From Elusimicrobiota bacterium (lineage in GTDB: Bacteria > Elusimicrobiota > Elusimicrobia > UBA1565), in NCBI GenBank assembly GCA_003450735.1, contig DMEZ01000010.1, positions 4,242 through 38,846 of the forward strand: a stretch of 34,605 bases of DNA. The letters run 5' to 3'. This document shows, one piece after another, positions 1-7,054 of this stretch. The number at the start of each line of letters is the position of its first letter. Position 1 is the stretch's first letter. The notes below the pieces were generated by a model. It saw only the letters and a list, made by a program, of their open reading frames with translations, had not been told where the DNA came from and ran no database searches. The position numbers and the translations under genes were made by a program.

Positions 1-745
1 GGGGCGGGGTCGGGCCGGCCTTGCCGCCGTAGTCCACCGTGATGAGGGCTCCCGCCTCGATCTTGGAGGCGGCGAGGCGCACCCAATCCCGGGCGGCGAG
101 GCTCAGGGAGTCCTTCTCGCCCTCCTGCAGGCGGTGGGCGGACTTCGCCGCCTCCCGGGCCACCTCGGGGGAGGAGCACTCCCCGAGGACGGGGCGCAGG
201 GCCCCGTCCCGGCGCTCGACGAAGACCTCCCAGACCTTCCCGTCTCGCTTCTCGAGGACGTGGAAGGGCAAAGCGTCCACCAGCTCGTTGGAGAGGAGCA
301 CGCCCCGGAAGGGCGGGACGTCCTCGAGGCGCGTGAATCCCATCGCGCGCCCCGGCTCCACCGGGAGGCTCACGAGGCTCTCCAGGAGCAGGCGTTCCAC
401 CCTCTCGACCAGCACGACGCGCAGGAGCGCGTGCCAGCGCGGGTGGCGCGCCTTGAGGGCCCCGAGCAGCTGCCGCGCGAGCCGGCCGTCCCCCGAGCCC
501 ATCTCCACCAGGGTGAGCGGCGCGCGGAGGCCGCCTCCGGCCGCCGCCTCCAGCCGAGCGCGGACATCGTCGGCGAGGGCCTCGGCGAAGGCCGGGTGCA
601 GCTCCGGCGCGGTGAAGAAGTCCTCCCCGGGGGCCCGGCGGACGTAGAAGCCCTCCGCCGGGCCGTACAGTGCCTCCTCCATGAAGTCACGGAACGTCAT
701 GGGGGCGGCCCTGCCGGCCCGTGCGGCGGGCTTCGAGTCGCGCAT
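1..745 (-). CDS. MidA-like SAM-dependent methyltransferase, C-terminus cut by window edge
   Basis: The reading frame stays open to the left edge, so the 3' end is missing. The visible ~248 residues carry marks of the MidA/COG1565 (DUF185) family. These are an N-terminal FRDFMEEALYGPAEGFY segment, a TAPELHPAF segment, the SAM-binding motif I as EMGSGDGRL, then SNELVDALPFHVL and ITVDYGG. Members methylate protein arginine; the mitochondrial relative NDUFAF7 acts on a complex I subunit, but the bacterial substrate is unknown. I chose the ATG at 745 rather than the one at 700 because family members begin just before a [GP]-[IM]-[ST]-F-x-x-F-M motif, which here sits at residues 15-22. The gene is downstream of the histone gene on the same strand, 43 bases away. 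A perfect hairpin lies just before the start and leaves no visible Shine-Dalgarno. Confidence 0.85.
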   Translation of the reverse strand, partial: MRDSKPAARAGRAAPMTFRDFMEEALYGPAEGFYVRRAPGEDFFTAPELHPAFAEALADDVRARLEAAAGGGLRAPLTLVEMGSGDGRLARQLLGALKARHPRWHALLRVVLVERVERLLLESLVSLPVEPGRAMGFTRLEDVPPFRGVLLSNELVDALPFHVLEKRDGKVWEVFVERRDGALRPVLGECSSPEVAREAAKSAHRLQEGEKDSLSLAARDWVRLAASKIEAGALITVDYGGKAGPTPP

Positions 746-752
746 GGAATCG

Positions 753-776
753 GCGGCTTCCCGCACGGGAAGCCGC
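753..776 (-). terminator. 11-bp perfect hairpin between the histone and MidA-like genes
   Basis: GCGGCTTCCCG and CGGGAAGCCGC form an 11-bp perfect stem around a 2-base centre. On the minus strand it follows the histone stop by 12 bases and precedes the MidA-like start by 7. There is no T-tract, so it may be a Rho-type or attenuating structure, an mRNA-stabilising 3' end for the histone transcript, or a hairpin that masks ribosome binding to the next gene. Confidence 0.5.
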
Positions 777-788
777 GCTTTGGCCCGG

Positions 789-971
789 TTAGACCAAGTC
801 TTCGGCGCCGAGGGTCTTCTTCTTGCCTTCCGCCTTGACCTTCTCGACGGATGAGAGGACGATCTGGCTGATCTTGCTGGAGAGGGCTTCGATGTAGTCT
901 CCGCCGGTGCGCAGTTCTTTTTCCTTCACCATCTTCTTGATCTTGCTGACGACGACGAGTGACTCGGCCAT
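789..971 (-). CDS. Bacterial histone, single histone-fold protein (Bd0055-like)
   Basis: This 60-residue protein reads as one histone fold. Helix 1 is about residues 8-19 (VSKIKKMVKEKE), loop 1 is RTGGD, and the long helix 2 is about 26-48 (from YIEAL to KVKAEG). Loop 2 is KKKTL, and a short helix 3 begins AEDLV. The stretch GKKKTLGAEDL parallels the G-R-K-T-I-K-A-E-D-I motif of archaeal histones. Size and helix pattern fit the bacterial histones described in Bdellovibrio (Bd0055) and Leptospira, which dimerise and bind DNA. It is Lys-rich and has no tail. A Shine-Dalgarno AAGGAG lies at 988-983, 11 bases before the ATG. It lies 41 bases downstream of a tRNA on the same strand and may share its transcript. 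I first considered RNA polymerase omega because of the size, but the sequence does not fit. DNA binding is inferred. Confidence 0.82.
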   Translation of the reverse strand: MAESLVVVSKIKKMVKEKELRTGGDYIEALSSKISQIVLSSVEKVKAEGKKKTLGAEDLV

Positions 972-1012
972 TCTCTCGTTGACTCCTTGTCTTGCGTCGA
1001 TTTACTCAAGCT

Positions 1013-1085
1013 TGGCGCGGGCTGGGATCGAACCAGCGACCTAGCGCTTATGAAACGCCCGCTCTAACCGCTGAGCTACCGCGCC
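1013..1085 (-). tRNA. tRNA with CAU anticodon (elongator Met, or Ile2)
   Basis: The cloverleaf is complete: acceptor GGCGCGG/CCGCGCC, D stem GCTC/GAGC, anticodon loop TTCATAA, T arm GCTGG-TTCGATC-CCAGC, discriminator A. It is not an initiator, because the acceptor begins with a G-C pair and the anticodon stem lacks the three stacked G-C pairs. CAU could be Met or lysidine-modified Ile; the sequence alone does not decide. No CCA is encoded. Confidence 0.92.
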
Positions 1086-1101
1086 CTTGGAACGGCCAGC
1101 C

Positions 1102-1110
1102 ATTCTAGCA
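1102..1110 (-). promoter_or_regulatory. Extended -10 promoter for the CAU tRNA (and perhaps the histone)
   Basis: On the minus strand TGC-TAGAAT is an extended -10 motif whose expected start site is about 10 bases before the tRNA. No good -35 is visible. It lies just after the etfA stop, so the tRNA and histone can be transcribed separately from the lipid operon. Confidence 0.5.
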
Positions 1111-1115
1111 AGTTT

Positions 1116-2084
1116 TCAGGCGCCGCGCAGGCGCCGGATCTCCGCCGAGAGGGCCGGGACCAGCTTGACGAGGTCGCCCTGCACGGAGAAGGTGGCGAGC
1201 TTCATCATGGGGCAATCGGGGTCCTGGTTGATCCCCACGATCACCTCGCTGGAGCGCATCCCCGCCAGGTGCTGGATCTGCCCCGAGATGCCGCAGGCCA
1301 CGTAGAGGCGCGGCCGGATGGAGCGCCCGGTGAGGCCCACCTGGTGCCGGTAGGGGATCCAGCCCGCGTCCACCGCGGTCCGGCTCGCCCCCACGGCCGC
1401 GCCGAGGAGGGCGGCGAGTTCCCTGAGGGGAGCGAAGCCCTCCGGCCCGCCGAGCCCGCGCCCGCCGGAGACGACCTTGTCCGCTCCGCCGAGTTCGATC
1501 TCGGCGGCGGCCTCCGGGACGAAGGAGAGGACGCGGGCCTTCGAAACGGCGGCGGGCGCGCTCCTCCTGAGGATCTCCGCCTTCTTCTGCCCCGGAACGG
1601 CCCGGGGGAAGGCCATGGGCCGCAGGGTGGCGAGGGCGGGCCAGCGTCCCACAAGGATCTCGGCGACCGCGTTGCCGGAGCAGATCGAGCGCTCGGCCAG
1701 GAGGCGTCCCTCGGGGTCGAAGCGCAAAGTCAGGGCGTCCGAGACGAGGCCCGCGCGCAGGGCGACGGCGAGCCGGGGCGCCAGCGAGCGGCCGAACACG
1801 GTGCCGGGCAAGAGCACGGCCCGCGGCGACTCCGCCTCCAGGACGGGCTTCAAGGCGGCTTCCCAAGCGTCTTCGGGAGCCCCCGCGAGCGAAGGGCCCT
1901 CGAGGAGGAGGAGGCGGTCGGCCCCCAGGGCCGCGGCGGCCTCGGCCTCGGCGCCGTCGGCCAAGAGCAAGGCGAGCGGCTCGCCGCGGGAATCCGCCAG
2001 CGCGCGGCCGGCCCCCAGGAGCTCGGCCGTCGCCGGGCAGAGCGCGTCTGCGACGCAGAGGATGCCTTTCGGGTCGGCGCTCAT
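1116..2084 (-). CDS. etfA: Electron transfer flavoprotein alpha subunit
   Basis: At 322 residues this is full length for EtfA. With EtfB it takes electrons from acyl-CoA dehydrogenases and passes them on to the membrane quinone pool or another acceptor. The C-terminal FAD domain is clear: SGGRGLG at residues 206-212, GASRTAVDAGWIPYRHQVG, then LYVACGISGQIQHLAGM, and a final INQDPDCPMMKLA segment. Its ATG overlaps the etfB stop by four bases (ATGA), and acyl-CoA dehydrogenase lies just upstream, so the three probably act as a unit. It is the last protein gene of the lipid operon before the tRNA/histone unit. The N-terminal domain is Ala/Leu-rich and less conserved, as usual for the family. Confidence 0.95.
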   Translation of the reverse strand: MSADPKGILCVADALCPATAELLGAGRALADSRGEPLALLLADGAEAEAAAALGADRLLLLEGPSLAGAPEDAWEAALKPVLEAESPRAVLLPGTVFGRSLAPRLAVALRAGLVSDALTLRFDPEGRLLAERSICSGNAVAEILVGRWPALATLRPMAFPRAVPGQKKAEILRRSAPAAVSKARVLSFVPEAAAEIELGGADKVVSGGRGLGGPEGFAPLRELAALLGAAVGASRTAVDAGWIPYRHQVGLTGRSIRPRLYVACGISGQIQHLAGMRSSEVIVGINQDPDCPMMKLATFSVQGDLVKLVPALSAEIRRLRGA

Positions 2085-2863
2085 AGGAGCTTCATCTCCT
2101 TGAGCTTCTCGGCGAGGGCGCGGGCCTTCTCCTCTGGGGTGTTCCCCGGGATGGAGACTCCCCCCGCGCGAGGCGGGACGGGAGCCGTCTTCACGACCGA
2201 GGTGGCCGCGCTCTTGCCGTAGAGCGCCGCGTCGGCGCCGAGGTCGGAGGCGCCCCAGCGGGGGATCTGCGCCTTCCGGGCGGCCATCTTGCCCTTCAGG
2301 GAAGGCAGGCGCGGCTCGTTGATCTCCTTGGTGAGGGTCAGGACGGCGGGGAAGCTCAGCGCCAGGGTCTCGACCCCGCCTTCGAGCGCGCGCTCCACCG
2401 TGAGGGAGGTCTCGGAGACCTCGACGACCTTCCGGACCGCGCAGGCGCTCGGCCAGCCGAGCCAGGCGGCCAGGGCCGGGCCGACCTGCCCGGATTCGCC
2501 GTCGTTGGTCTTTTTGCCGCAGAGGACGAGCTGGACGGGAGCCGCTGCCGAGAGCTTCCGGACGGCCAGGGAGAGCAGGTAGGCGCTCGAAACGGGGTCC
2601 CCGCCCGCGAACGCCTCGTCGCAGAGCAGGACGGCCGACTCGACGCCCAGGGAGAGCACGGAGCGCAGCGGCTCCTCCGAGGCGGGGGTCCCCAGACTCA
2701 GCGCGGCCGTCTTCGAGCCCGGCACGCGCTCCTTGAGCCGGAGCGCCTCCTCCACCGCGTATTCGTCCAGGGGGCTCGGCGAGAGCGGCTGGCCCTCCGG
2801 CCGGAGGGCGCCGCTCGTCGAGGAGACCGTCCCCTTGACGCAGACCAGCAGGTTGAGCGGCAT
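2081..2863 (-). CDS. etfB: Electron transfer flavoprotein beta subunit
   Basis: EtfB, 260 residues, a normal length. The N-terminus has the family opening LLVCVKG, then the DEYAVEEALRLKE segment typical of this subunit. The nucleotide-binding stretch LCGKKTNDGESGQVGPALA matches the AMP-site region, and FPAVLTLTKEINEPRLPSL is the usual late motif. It binds AMP and pairs with EtfA to carry electrons from the dehydrogenase encoded just upstream. The frame is open for 52 more codons upstream, but those lie inside the dehydrogenase gene. The start at 2863 gives the conserved N-terminus and the TGATG overlap with the dehydrogenase stop, pointing to translational coupling. Confidence 0.95.
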   Translation of the reverse strand: MPLNLLVCVKGTVSSTSGALRPEGQPLSPSPLDEYAVEEALRLKERVPGSKTAALSLGTPASEEPLRSVLSLGVESAVLLCDEAFAGGDPVSSAYLLSLAVRKLSAAAPVQLVLCGKKTNDGESGQVGPALAAWLGWPSACAVRKVVEVSETSLTVERALEGGVETLALSFPAVLTLTKEINEPRLPSLKGKMAARKAQIPRWGASDLGADAALYGKSAATSVVKTAPVPPRAGGVSIPGNTPEEKARALAEKLKEMKLL

Positions 2864-4098
2864 CAGCCCTCCCCCCCCTGCGAGGCCGCTTCCTTGATCA
2901 TCATCATCGAGATCTCGTTGCGCTGGATCTGGTTGGCGCCCTCGTAGATCTGGGTGACCTTCGCGTCGCGCATGAACTTCTCCACGGGGAAATCCCGCAT
3001 GTAGCCGATGCCGCCGCACATCTGCACGCAGTCGGTCGTGACCTTCATGGCGGTGTCGGAGCAGAACACCTTCACCATCGCGGACTCCTTCGTCCAGCGC
3101 CGGGTCTTGAGCTTGCGCATCGCGTCGTAGACCGGGAGGCGTTCCTTGAGCGCGAGCTCGATGGCCGGCTTCATCGCGGCGTCCATCGCGCGCGCCGTGG
3201 CGTAGAGCAGGGCCCGCCCGGCCTCGATCTGCGTCGCGCAGTCGGCCAGCATGTGCCCGATGGCCTGGAAGCTCGAGATGGCCTGGCCGAACTGCTTGCG
3301 CACGCGCACGTAGGCCAGGGTCTCGTCGAGAGCGCCCTGGGCGATGCCGAGGGCCTGCGCCCCGATGCCGGGCCGGGACATGTCGAAGGTGCCCTGGGCG
3401 ACGAAGAGGCCGTAGCCTTCCTTATAAAGGAGGTTGGCGGCCGGAACGCGGCAGTCCTTGAAGACGAGCTCGTAGGTCGGGTTGGCCCGGATGCCCATCT
3501 TCTCTTCCTTCTTGCCGAAGCTGAAGCCGGGGGCGCCCTTCTCGACGACGAAGGCGGAGATGCCGCGCGGGCCCCGGGCGGGGTTCGTGGAGGCGAACAC
3601 CACGTAGACGTCGGCCTCCTTGCCGGTCGAGCAGAAGTTCTTGATCCCGTTGAGGACGTAGTGGTCCCCGTCCTTGAGGGCCGTGGCCTTGGTCGCGGTC
3701 GCATCCGAGCCCGCCTCGGGCTCGGTGATGTTGAAGGCGCCGAGCTTCTTGCCCGAGGCCAGGTCGGGCAGGAAGCGCTCCCGCTGCTCCGCGCTGCCGA
3801 AGAGCAGGATGGGGAGAGAGCCCAGCGACGAGGTGCCCAAGGGCATGGCGATGCCGCCGCAGGCCTTGGAGATCTCCTCGAAGGCGAGGGAAAGCTCGAA
3901 ACAGCCGCCGCCCAGGCCGCCGTACTGTTCGGGGAGGTAGAGGCCGAAGAGGTCGGCCTTGCGGAACTCCTCGACGACGGGCCAGGGGAACTCCTCGGTC
4001 TTGTCGTAGTGCTCGCGCACCGGCTTGACCTTCTTCACGGCGATCTGGCGCGCGAGGGAGACGATCTCCTGCTGGGTCTCGGTCAATCCATAGTCCAT
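2863..4098 (-). CDS. Acyl-CoA dehydrogenase (short/medium-chain type)
   Basis: This flavoenzyme introduces an alpha,beta double bond into an acyl-CoA and hands electrons to the ETF encoded next to it. Visible marks are YGGLGGG near residue 60, the FAD-contacting NITEPEAGSDA, RKQFGQAISSFQAI, CGGIGYMRDFPVEKFMRDAK, and IYEGANQIQR. E386 in that last motif is where the catalytic base of butyryl-CoA-type enzymes sits. At 411 residues it is longer than the usual ~380. Most of the excess is an insertion of roughly 20-25 residues (around KPAIELALKERLPVYDAM) before the conserved SAMVKVFCSDTAMK helix. Substrate chain length cannot be read from the sequence. It lies six bases after rnc. Confidence 0.93.
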   Translation of the reverse strand: MDYGLTETQQEIVSLARQIAVKKVKPVREHYDKTEEFPWPVVEEFRKADLFGLYLPEQYGGLGGGCFELSLAFEEISKACGGIAMPLGTSSLGSLPILLFGSAEQRERFLPDLASGKKLGAFNITEPEAGSDATATKATALKDGDHYVLNGIKNFCSTGKEADVYVVFASTNPARGPRGISAFVVEKGAPGFSFGKKEEKMGIRANPTYELVFKDCRVPAANLLYKEGYGLFVAQGTFDMSRPGIGAQALGIAQGALDETLAYVRVRKQFGQAISSFQAIGHMLADCATQIEAGRALLYATARAMDAAMKPAIELALKERLPVYDAMRKLKTRRWTKESAMVKVFCSDTAMKVTTDCVQMCGGIGYMRDFPVEKFMRDAKVTQIYEGANQIQRNEISMMMIKEAASQGGEG

Positions 4099-4104
4099 GG
4101 GGGT

Positions 4105-4773
4105 CTATTCCTTCTCGATCCTCTCGAGAGCGTCCTTGGCGGCCGCCTGCTCCGCCTCCTTCTTGCTCTTGCCGTGCCCGGAGCCCAGCACCCTCGCCCC
4201 GAACTGCACCTTCACCGCGAAGGTCTTGTCGTGGTCGGGCCCCGTGGTCTTGACCATCTTGTATTCGGGCGGGGTCTTGTGCTTCTTCTGCACGATCTCC
4301 TGCAGGCGGCTCTTGAAGTCGGCCTCATCCACGCCCGAGACCTCCTCCTTCAGCCAGCCCGTGACCATGTCCGAGGCGGCCTTGTAGCCCGCATCCAGGT
4401 AGACCGCGCCGATGACCGCCTCCAAAGCATTGGCCAGGATGCTGGCTCGTTCCCGCCCGCCGGTCGACTCCTCCCCCGAGCCGAGGCGCAGATGCGGCCC
4501 CAGCCTGACGCGCTGGGCCCAGCGCGTCAAGGTCGGCCTGGAAACGAGGACCGCCTTCCTTTTGGAAAGGCGGCCTTCGTCCTCATCGGGATAGTGTTCG
4601 AAGAGCCGGTGGGCCGTGACGGCCGCCAGCACGCTGTCGCCGAGGAACTCGAGCCGCTCGTTGTGCCGGCGGTCGTTCTTCTCGAAGGCGTACGACTTGT
4701 GCGTCAGCGCCTCCTCGAGGAGCTCCGGCCGCCGGAAGCGGTGGCCCAGGACGCTCTCGAGGGAGTCCTGCAT
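4105..4773 (-). CDS. rnc: Ribonuclease III
   Basis: Double-strand-specific endoribonuclease that processes rRNA precursors and some mRNAs. The 222-residue protein has the catalytic domain signature NERLEFLGDSVL, the EGRLSKRKA stretch and the second metal-site motif NALEAVIGAVYLDAG. A C-terminal dsRNA-binding domain runs from about DFKSRLQEIVQKK to KKEAEQAAAKDALERIEKE. The first acidic residue of the second motif is Asn rather than the Asp of E. coli (D114); I believe this is common outside Proteobacteria. It follows acpP by 14 bases. The fabG-acpP-rnc order is a classic arrangement, although fabF, usually between acpP and rnc, is missing here. Confidence 0.96.
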   Translation of the reverse strand: MQDSLESVLGHRFRRPELLEEALTHKSYAFEKNDRRHNERLEFLGDSVLAAVTAHRLFEHYPDEDEGRLSKRKAVLVSRPTLTRWAQRVRLGPHLRLGSGEESTGGRERASILANALEAVIGAVYLDAGYKAASDMVTGWLKEEVSGVDEADFKSRLQEIVQKKHKTPPEYKMVKTTGPDHDKTFAVKVQFGARVLGSGHGKSKKEAEQAAAKDALERIEKE

Positions 4774-4787
4774 CCTAGGGCCCGCGC

Positions 4788-5033
4788 TTACTTCTTCGCG
4801 TGGGCCTTGATGTAGTCGATGGCCTGGCCGACCGTCTGGATCTTCTCGGCCTGCTCGTCCGGGATCTCGGTGTCGAACTCCTCCTCGAGAGCCATCACGA
4901 GCTCGACGGTGTCGAGCGAATCGGCGCCCAGATCGTTGACGAAGTGGGCCTGCGGGGTGACCTCGCCGGCGTCGACGCCCAGCTGCTCGACGATGATCTT
5001 CTTCACCCGGTCCTCGTAGTTGTTGTCAGCCAT
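4788..5033 (-). CDS. acpP: Acyl carrier protein
   Basis: Small acidic 81-residue carrier of fatty-acyl chains. The phosphopantetheine attachment serine is S39 in the motif GADSLDTVEL, followed by the acidic recognition helix LVMALEEEFDTEIPDE. The length and the YIKAHAKK end match housekeeping ACPs. It sits between fabG and rnc with short gaps on both sides, so it belongs to the lipid operon. Confidence 0.97.
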   Translation of the reverse strand: MADNNYEDRVKKIIVEQLGVDAGEVTPQAHFVNDLGADSLDTVELVMALEEEFDTEIPDEQAEKIQTVGQAIDYIKAHAKK

Positions 5034-5054
5034 CCTTCCTCCGGTCCGTTCCGT

Positions 5055-5798
5055 CTAAAGATGAAGCCCGCCGTTGACGCCGAGCACCTGCCCCGTGACG
5101 AAACGGCTCGAGTCCGAGGCCAGGTACAGCACCGCTTCGGCGACGTCTTCCGGCCGACCCATGCGTCCCAGCAACGAGCGCTCCAGCATCCGGCTGCGCG
5201 CTTCCTCCGGCATCGCGCCCGTCATGTCCGTCTCGATCAACCCCGGCGCGACGGCGTTGACGAGGATGTCGCGGGAGGCCAGCTCCCGCGCACAGGCCTT
5301 GGTCAAGGCGATGAGGCCGCCCTTCGAGGCGGCATAGTTCGCCTGGCCCGCGTTGCCCGTCTGGCCGGACACGGACGCGATGTTGATGATGCGTCCGGAC
5401 CGCGCCTTCAGCATCGCGTGCAGGACCGCCTTCGTGAACAGGAACGCGCCTTTCAAGTTCACATCGAGGACCAGGTCCCAGTCTTCCTCGCTCATGCGCA
5501 GGAGGAGCCGGTCCCTGGTCAGCCCCGCATTGTTGACCAATATATCAATTTTGCCGAAATTCTCCAACGAAACCGCGGCCGCCCGCTCGCAGTCGGCCAG
5601 GCTGGCGACCGAGCCCTGGAAACCGAGGGCCCGGGCTCCGGACTCCTCCGAGACGCGGGCCGCGGTCTCGGCCACGGAGGGATCGCGGTCGAAGAGGAGC
5701 ACGCCGGCCCCTTCCCGCGCGAAGAGGCCCGCGATCGCGCGGCCGATGCCGCGGGCGGCTCCGGTGACGATGGCCGCGCGTCCCTCCAAGCGCTTCAC
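5055..5798 (-). CDS. fabG: 3-oxoacyl-[ACP] reductase
   Basis: NADPH-dependent reductase of the fatty-acid elongation cycle, 247 residues. It is a short-chain dehydrogenase with the cofactor motif TGAARGIG near the N-terminus and the NNAG motif. The catalytic Ser lies in NIASVSG, and Tyr-x3-Lys is in NYAASKGG. The VNAVAPGLIETDM segment and GQVLGVNGG end are also typical. The start is a GTG at 5798 whose GTGA overlaps the plsX stop; the open frame continues upstream only inside plsX. Position between plsX and acpP supports FabG over other short-chain dehydrogenases. fabH and fabD, often found here, are absent and must be elsewhere if present. Confidence 0.94.
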   Translation of the reverse strand: MKRLEGRAAIVTGAARGIGRAIAGLFAREGAGVLLFDRDPSVAETAARVSEESGARALGFQGSVASLADCERAAAVSLENFGKIDILVNNAGLTRDRLLLRMSEEDWDLVLDVNLKGAFLFTKAVLHAMLKARSGRIINIASVSGQTGNAGQANYAASKGGLIALTKACARELASRDILVNAVAPGLIETDMTGAMPEEARSRMLERSLLGRMGRPEDVAEAVLYLASDSSRFVTGQVLGVNGGLHL

Positions 5799-6808
5799 AA
5801 GGGCCTCGCGGCGTCCATGCTGGTCTTGAAGTCCTGGATGCTGCCCCGGACGTCCTCGTTCATGCCCGAGGCCGCGATCTCGGCGGCCAGCCTCGCCGCC
5901 GCGGCGATCTCCTCCGCGCCGCGCCCGCGGCAGTGCACCACCGGAGCCTCGAGCCCGAGCAGGGTGGAGCAGAAACCCTCCCCCGACGTCCAGCGCCCGC
6001 GCAGGCCTTCCAGAGCCGGCCTGAGCAGGGCCGCGCCGAGCTTGGCGAGCCTTCCTCCGGCGAGGGCCTCCTCCAGGCTCTGAGCGAAGGCGGCGGCCGT
6101 CCCCTGAAGGGTCTTCCGGCATACGCTGCCCGCGTAACCGTCGCAGACGACCACATCGGCCTTCCCGAGGGCCACGTCCCGCCCGTCCACGGCCCCGGCG
6201 AATTCGAGGCCGGAGTACTTGAGCAGGGGCAGGGCCTCGCGCACGGTCTCGTTGAGCGTCCCGGCCTCTCCGGTCGAGAGGAGCCCGACCTTGGGCGAGG
6301 AGATCCTGAGGACCCGCCGGGCGTAGGCCGCGCCGAGGAGGCCGAACTGGAGGAGGTGCCAGGGCTTGCAGTCCGCGTGGACGCCCGCGTCGAGCAGCAG
6401 CGCCCTCCCCCGGGAGGTCCCCAGCCGGCAGGCGAGCGGCGGCTTCAGCACGCCGGGCAGGCGCTTCACGTTCCAGGACGCGGCCAACACGACGGCCGCG
6501 AGGTTCCCGGAGGAGAGCAGGGCCTCCGCCTCCCCGCGGGAGACGGCGCCCGCCGCCAGCAGGAGCGAGGACCTCGCCTTGTCACGGCAGGCCGCCGCCG
6601 GGTCCTCCTCGAGGCCGATGGCCTCGGGGGCGTCAACGACCCGGACCCGGGCGTCGCGCTCCGGCACGGAGCAGGCCAGGAGGGCTCGGCGGAGGTCCTC
6701 GGCGGGCCCGAACAGGAGGATCTCCGCCCCGTCGCGGGCGGCCTGGGCGGCCCCCCGGACGGTCTCCTCGAGGGAAAGTCTCCCCCCGGCGTCGACGGCG
6801 ATCTTCAC
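5795..6808 (-). CDS. plsX: Phosphate acyltransferase PlsX, divergent
   Basis: PlsX makes acyl-phosphate from acyl-ACP, the first step of phospholipid synthesis in most bacteria. The family is recognised from SSGNLAA (usually SAGNTGA), VGLLSTGE, the segment GAVDGRDVALGKADVVVCDGYAGSV, and the GFCSTLLGLEAPVVHCRG stretch near the end. Position between rpmF and fabG is the canonical context. Length (337) is normal. It is unusual at the N-terminus: the near-invariant DAMGGD-x-x-P motif is replaced by DAGGRLSLEE, and the usual GGAPLLG is GFCSTLLG. It may be a fast-evolving but active enzyme; activity is inferred mainly from context. Confidence 0.85.
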   Translation of the reverse strand: MKIAVDAGGRLSLEETVRGAAQAARDGAEILLFGPAEDLRRALLACSVPERDARVRVVDAPEAIGLEEDPAAACRDKARSSLLLAAGAVSRGEAEALLSSGNLAAVVLAASWNVKRLPGVLKPPLACRLGTSRGRALLLDAGVHADCKPWHLLQFGLLGAAYARRVLRISSPKVGLLSTGEAGTLNETVREALPLLKYSGLEFAGAVDGRDVALGKADVVVCDGYAGSVCRKTLQGTAAAFAQSLEEALAGGRLAKLGAALLRPALEGLRGRWTSGEGFCSTLLGLEAPVVHCRGRGAEEIAAAARLAAEIAASGMNEDVRGSIQDFKTSMDAARPL

Positions 6809-6820
6809 GAGGCTCCGGCT

Positions 6821-7054
6821 CTATTCCTTGTCCTTCTCCCCTTCCTGGGTCGGCTGCTCGCCCTTCTTCCTCTTCTCCTTCTTCGGGAGGACGAGCTCGT
6901 TGTTGTAGAAGCCGCAGCTCGGGCAGACGACGTGCGGCGCGCGCATCTTGCCGCAGTGGGAGCATTTGCTCAGGCCGCCGATCTCGAGCCGCCAGTTGGA
7001 GGCGCGGCGGGAGTCGCGGCGGGAACGGGTATGCTTACGTTTTGGGTTCGGCAT
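6821..7054 (-). CDS. rpmF: 50S ribosomal protein L32
   Basis: L32 of the large ribosomal subunit, 77 residues. The basic opening MPNPKRKHTRSRRDSRR is standard, followed by a zinc ribbon with C31-x2-C34 and C44-x2-C47. The tail after residue 57 is an added highly charged Lys/Glu stretch, making it longer than the usual ~57-60. Its start lies 20 bases inside the end of the DUF177 gene, so the two are probably translationally coupled, as in the common yceD-rpmF pair. Confidence 0.96.
   Translation of the reverse strand: MPNPKRKHTRSRRDSRRASNWRLEIGGLSKCSHCGKMRAPHVVCPSCGFYNNELVLPKKEKRKKGEQPTQEGEKDKE

Noticed and set aside
789..971. Reading the 60-residue gene as RNA polymerase omega (rpoZ)
   Set aside because: Size fits, but the conserved omega opening and the R-A-x-Q-L-type motif are absent, while the histone-fold pattern fits throughout.
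1013..1085. Initiator tRNA-fMet
   Set aside because: Acceptor and anticodon stems have the elongator pattern, not the mismatch at position 1 or the three G-C pairs of initiators.
3253..4815. Plus-strand open frame opposite acyl-CoA dehydrogenase and rnc
   Set aside because: Antisense to well-conserved genes and made of repetitive Gly/Leu/Glu/Val; not a real protein.
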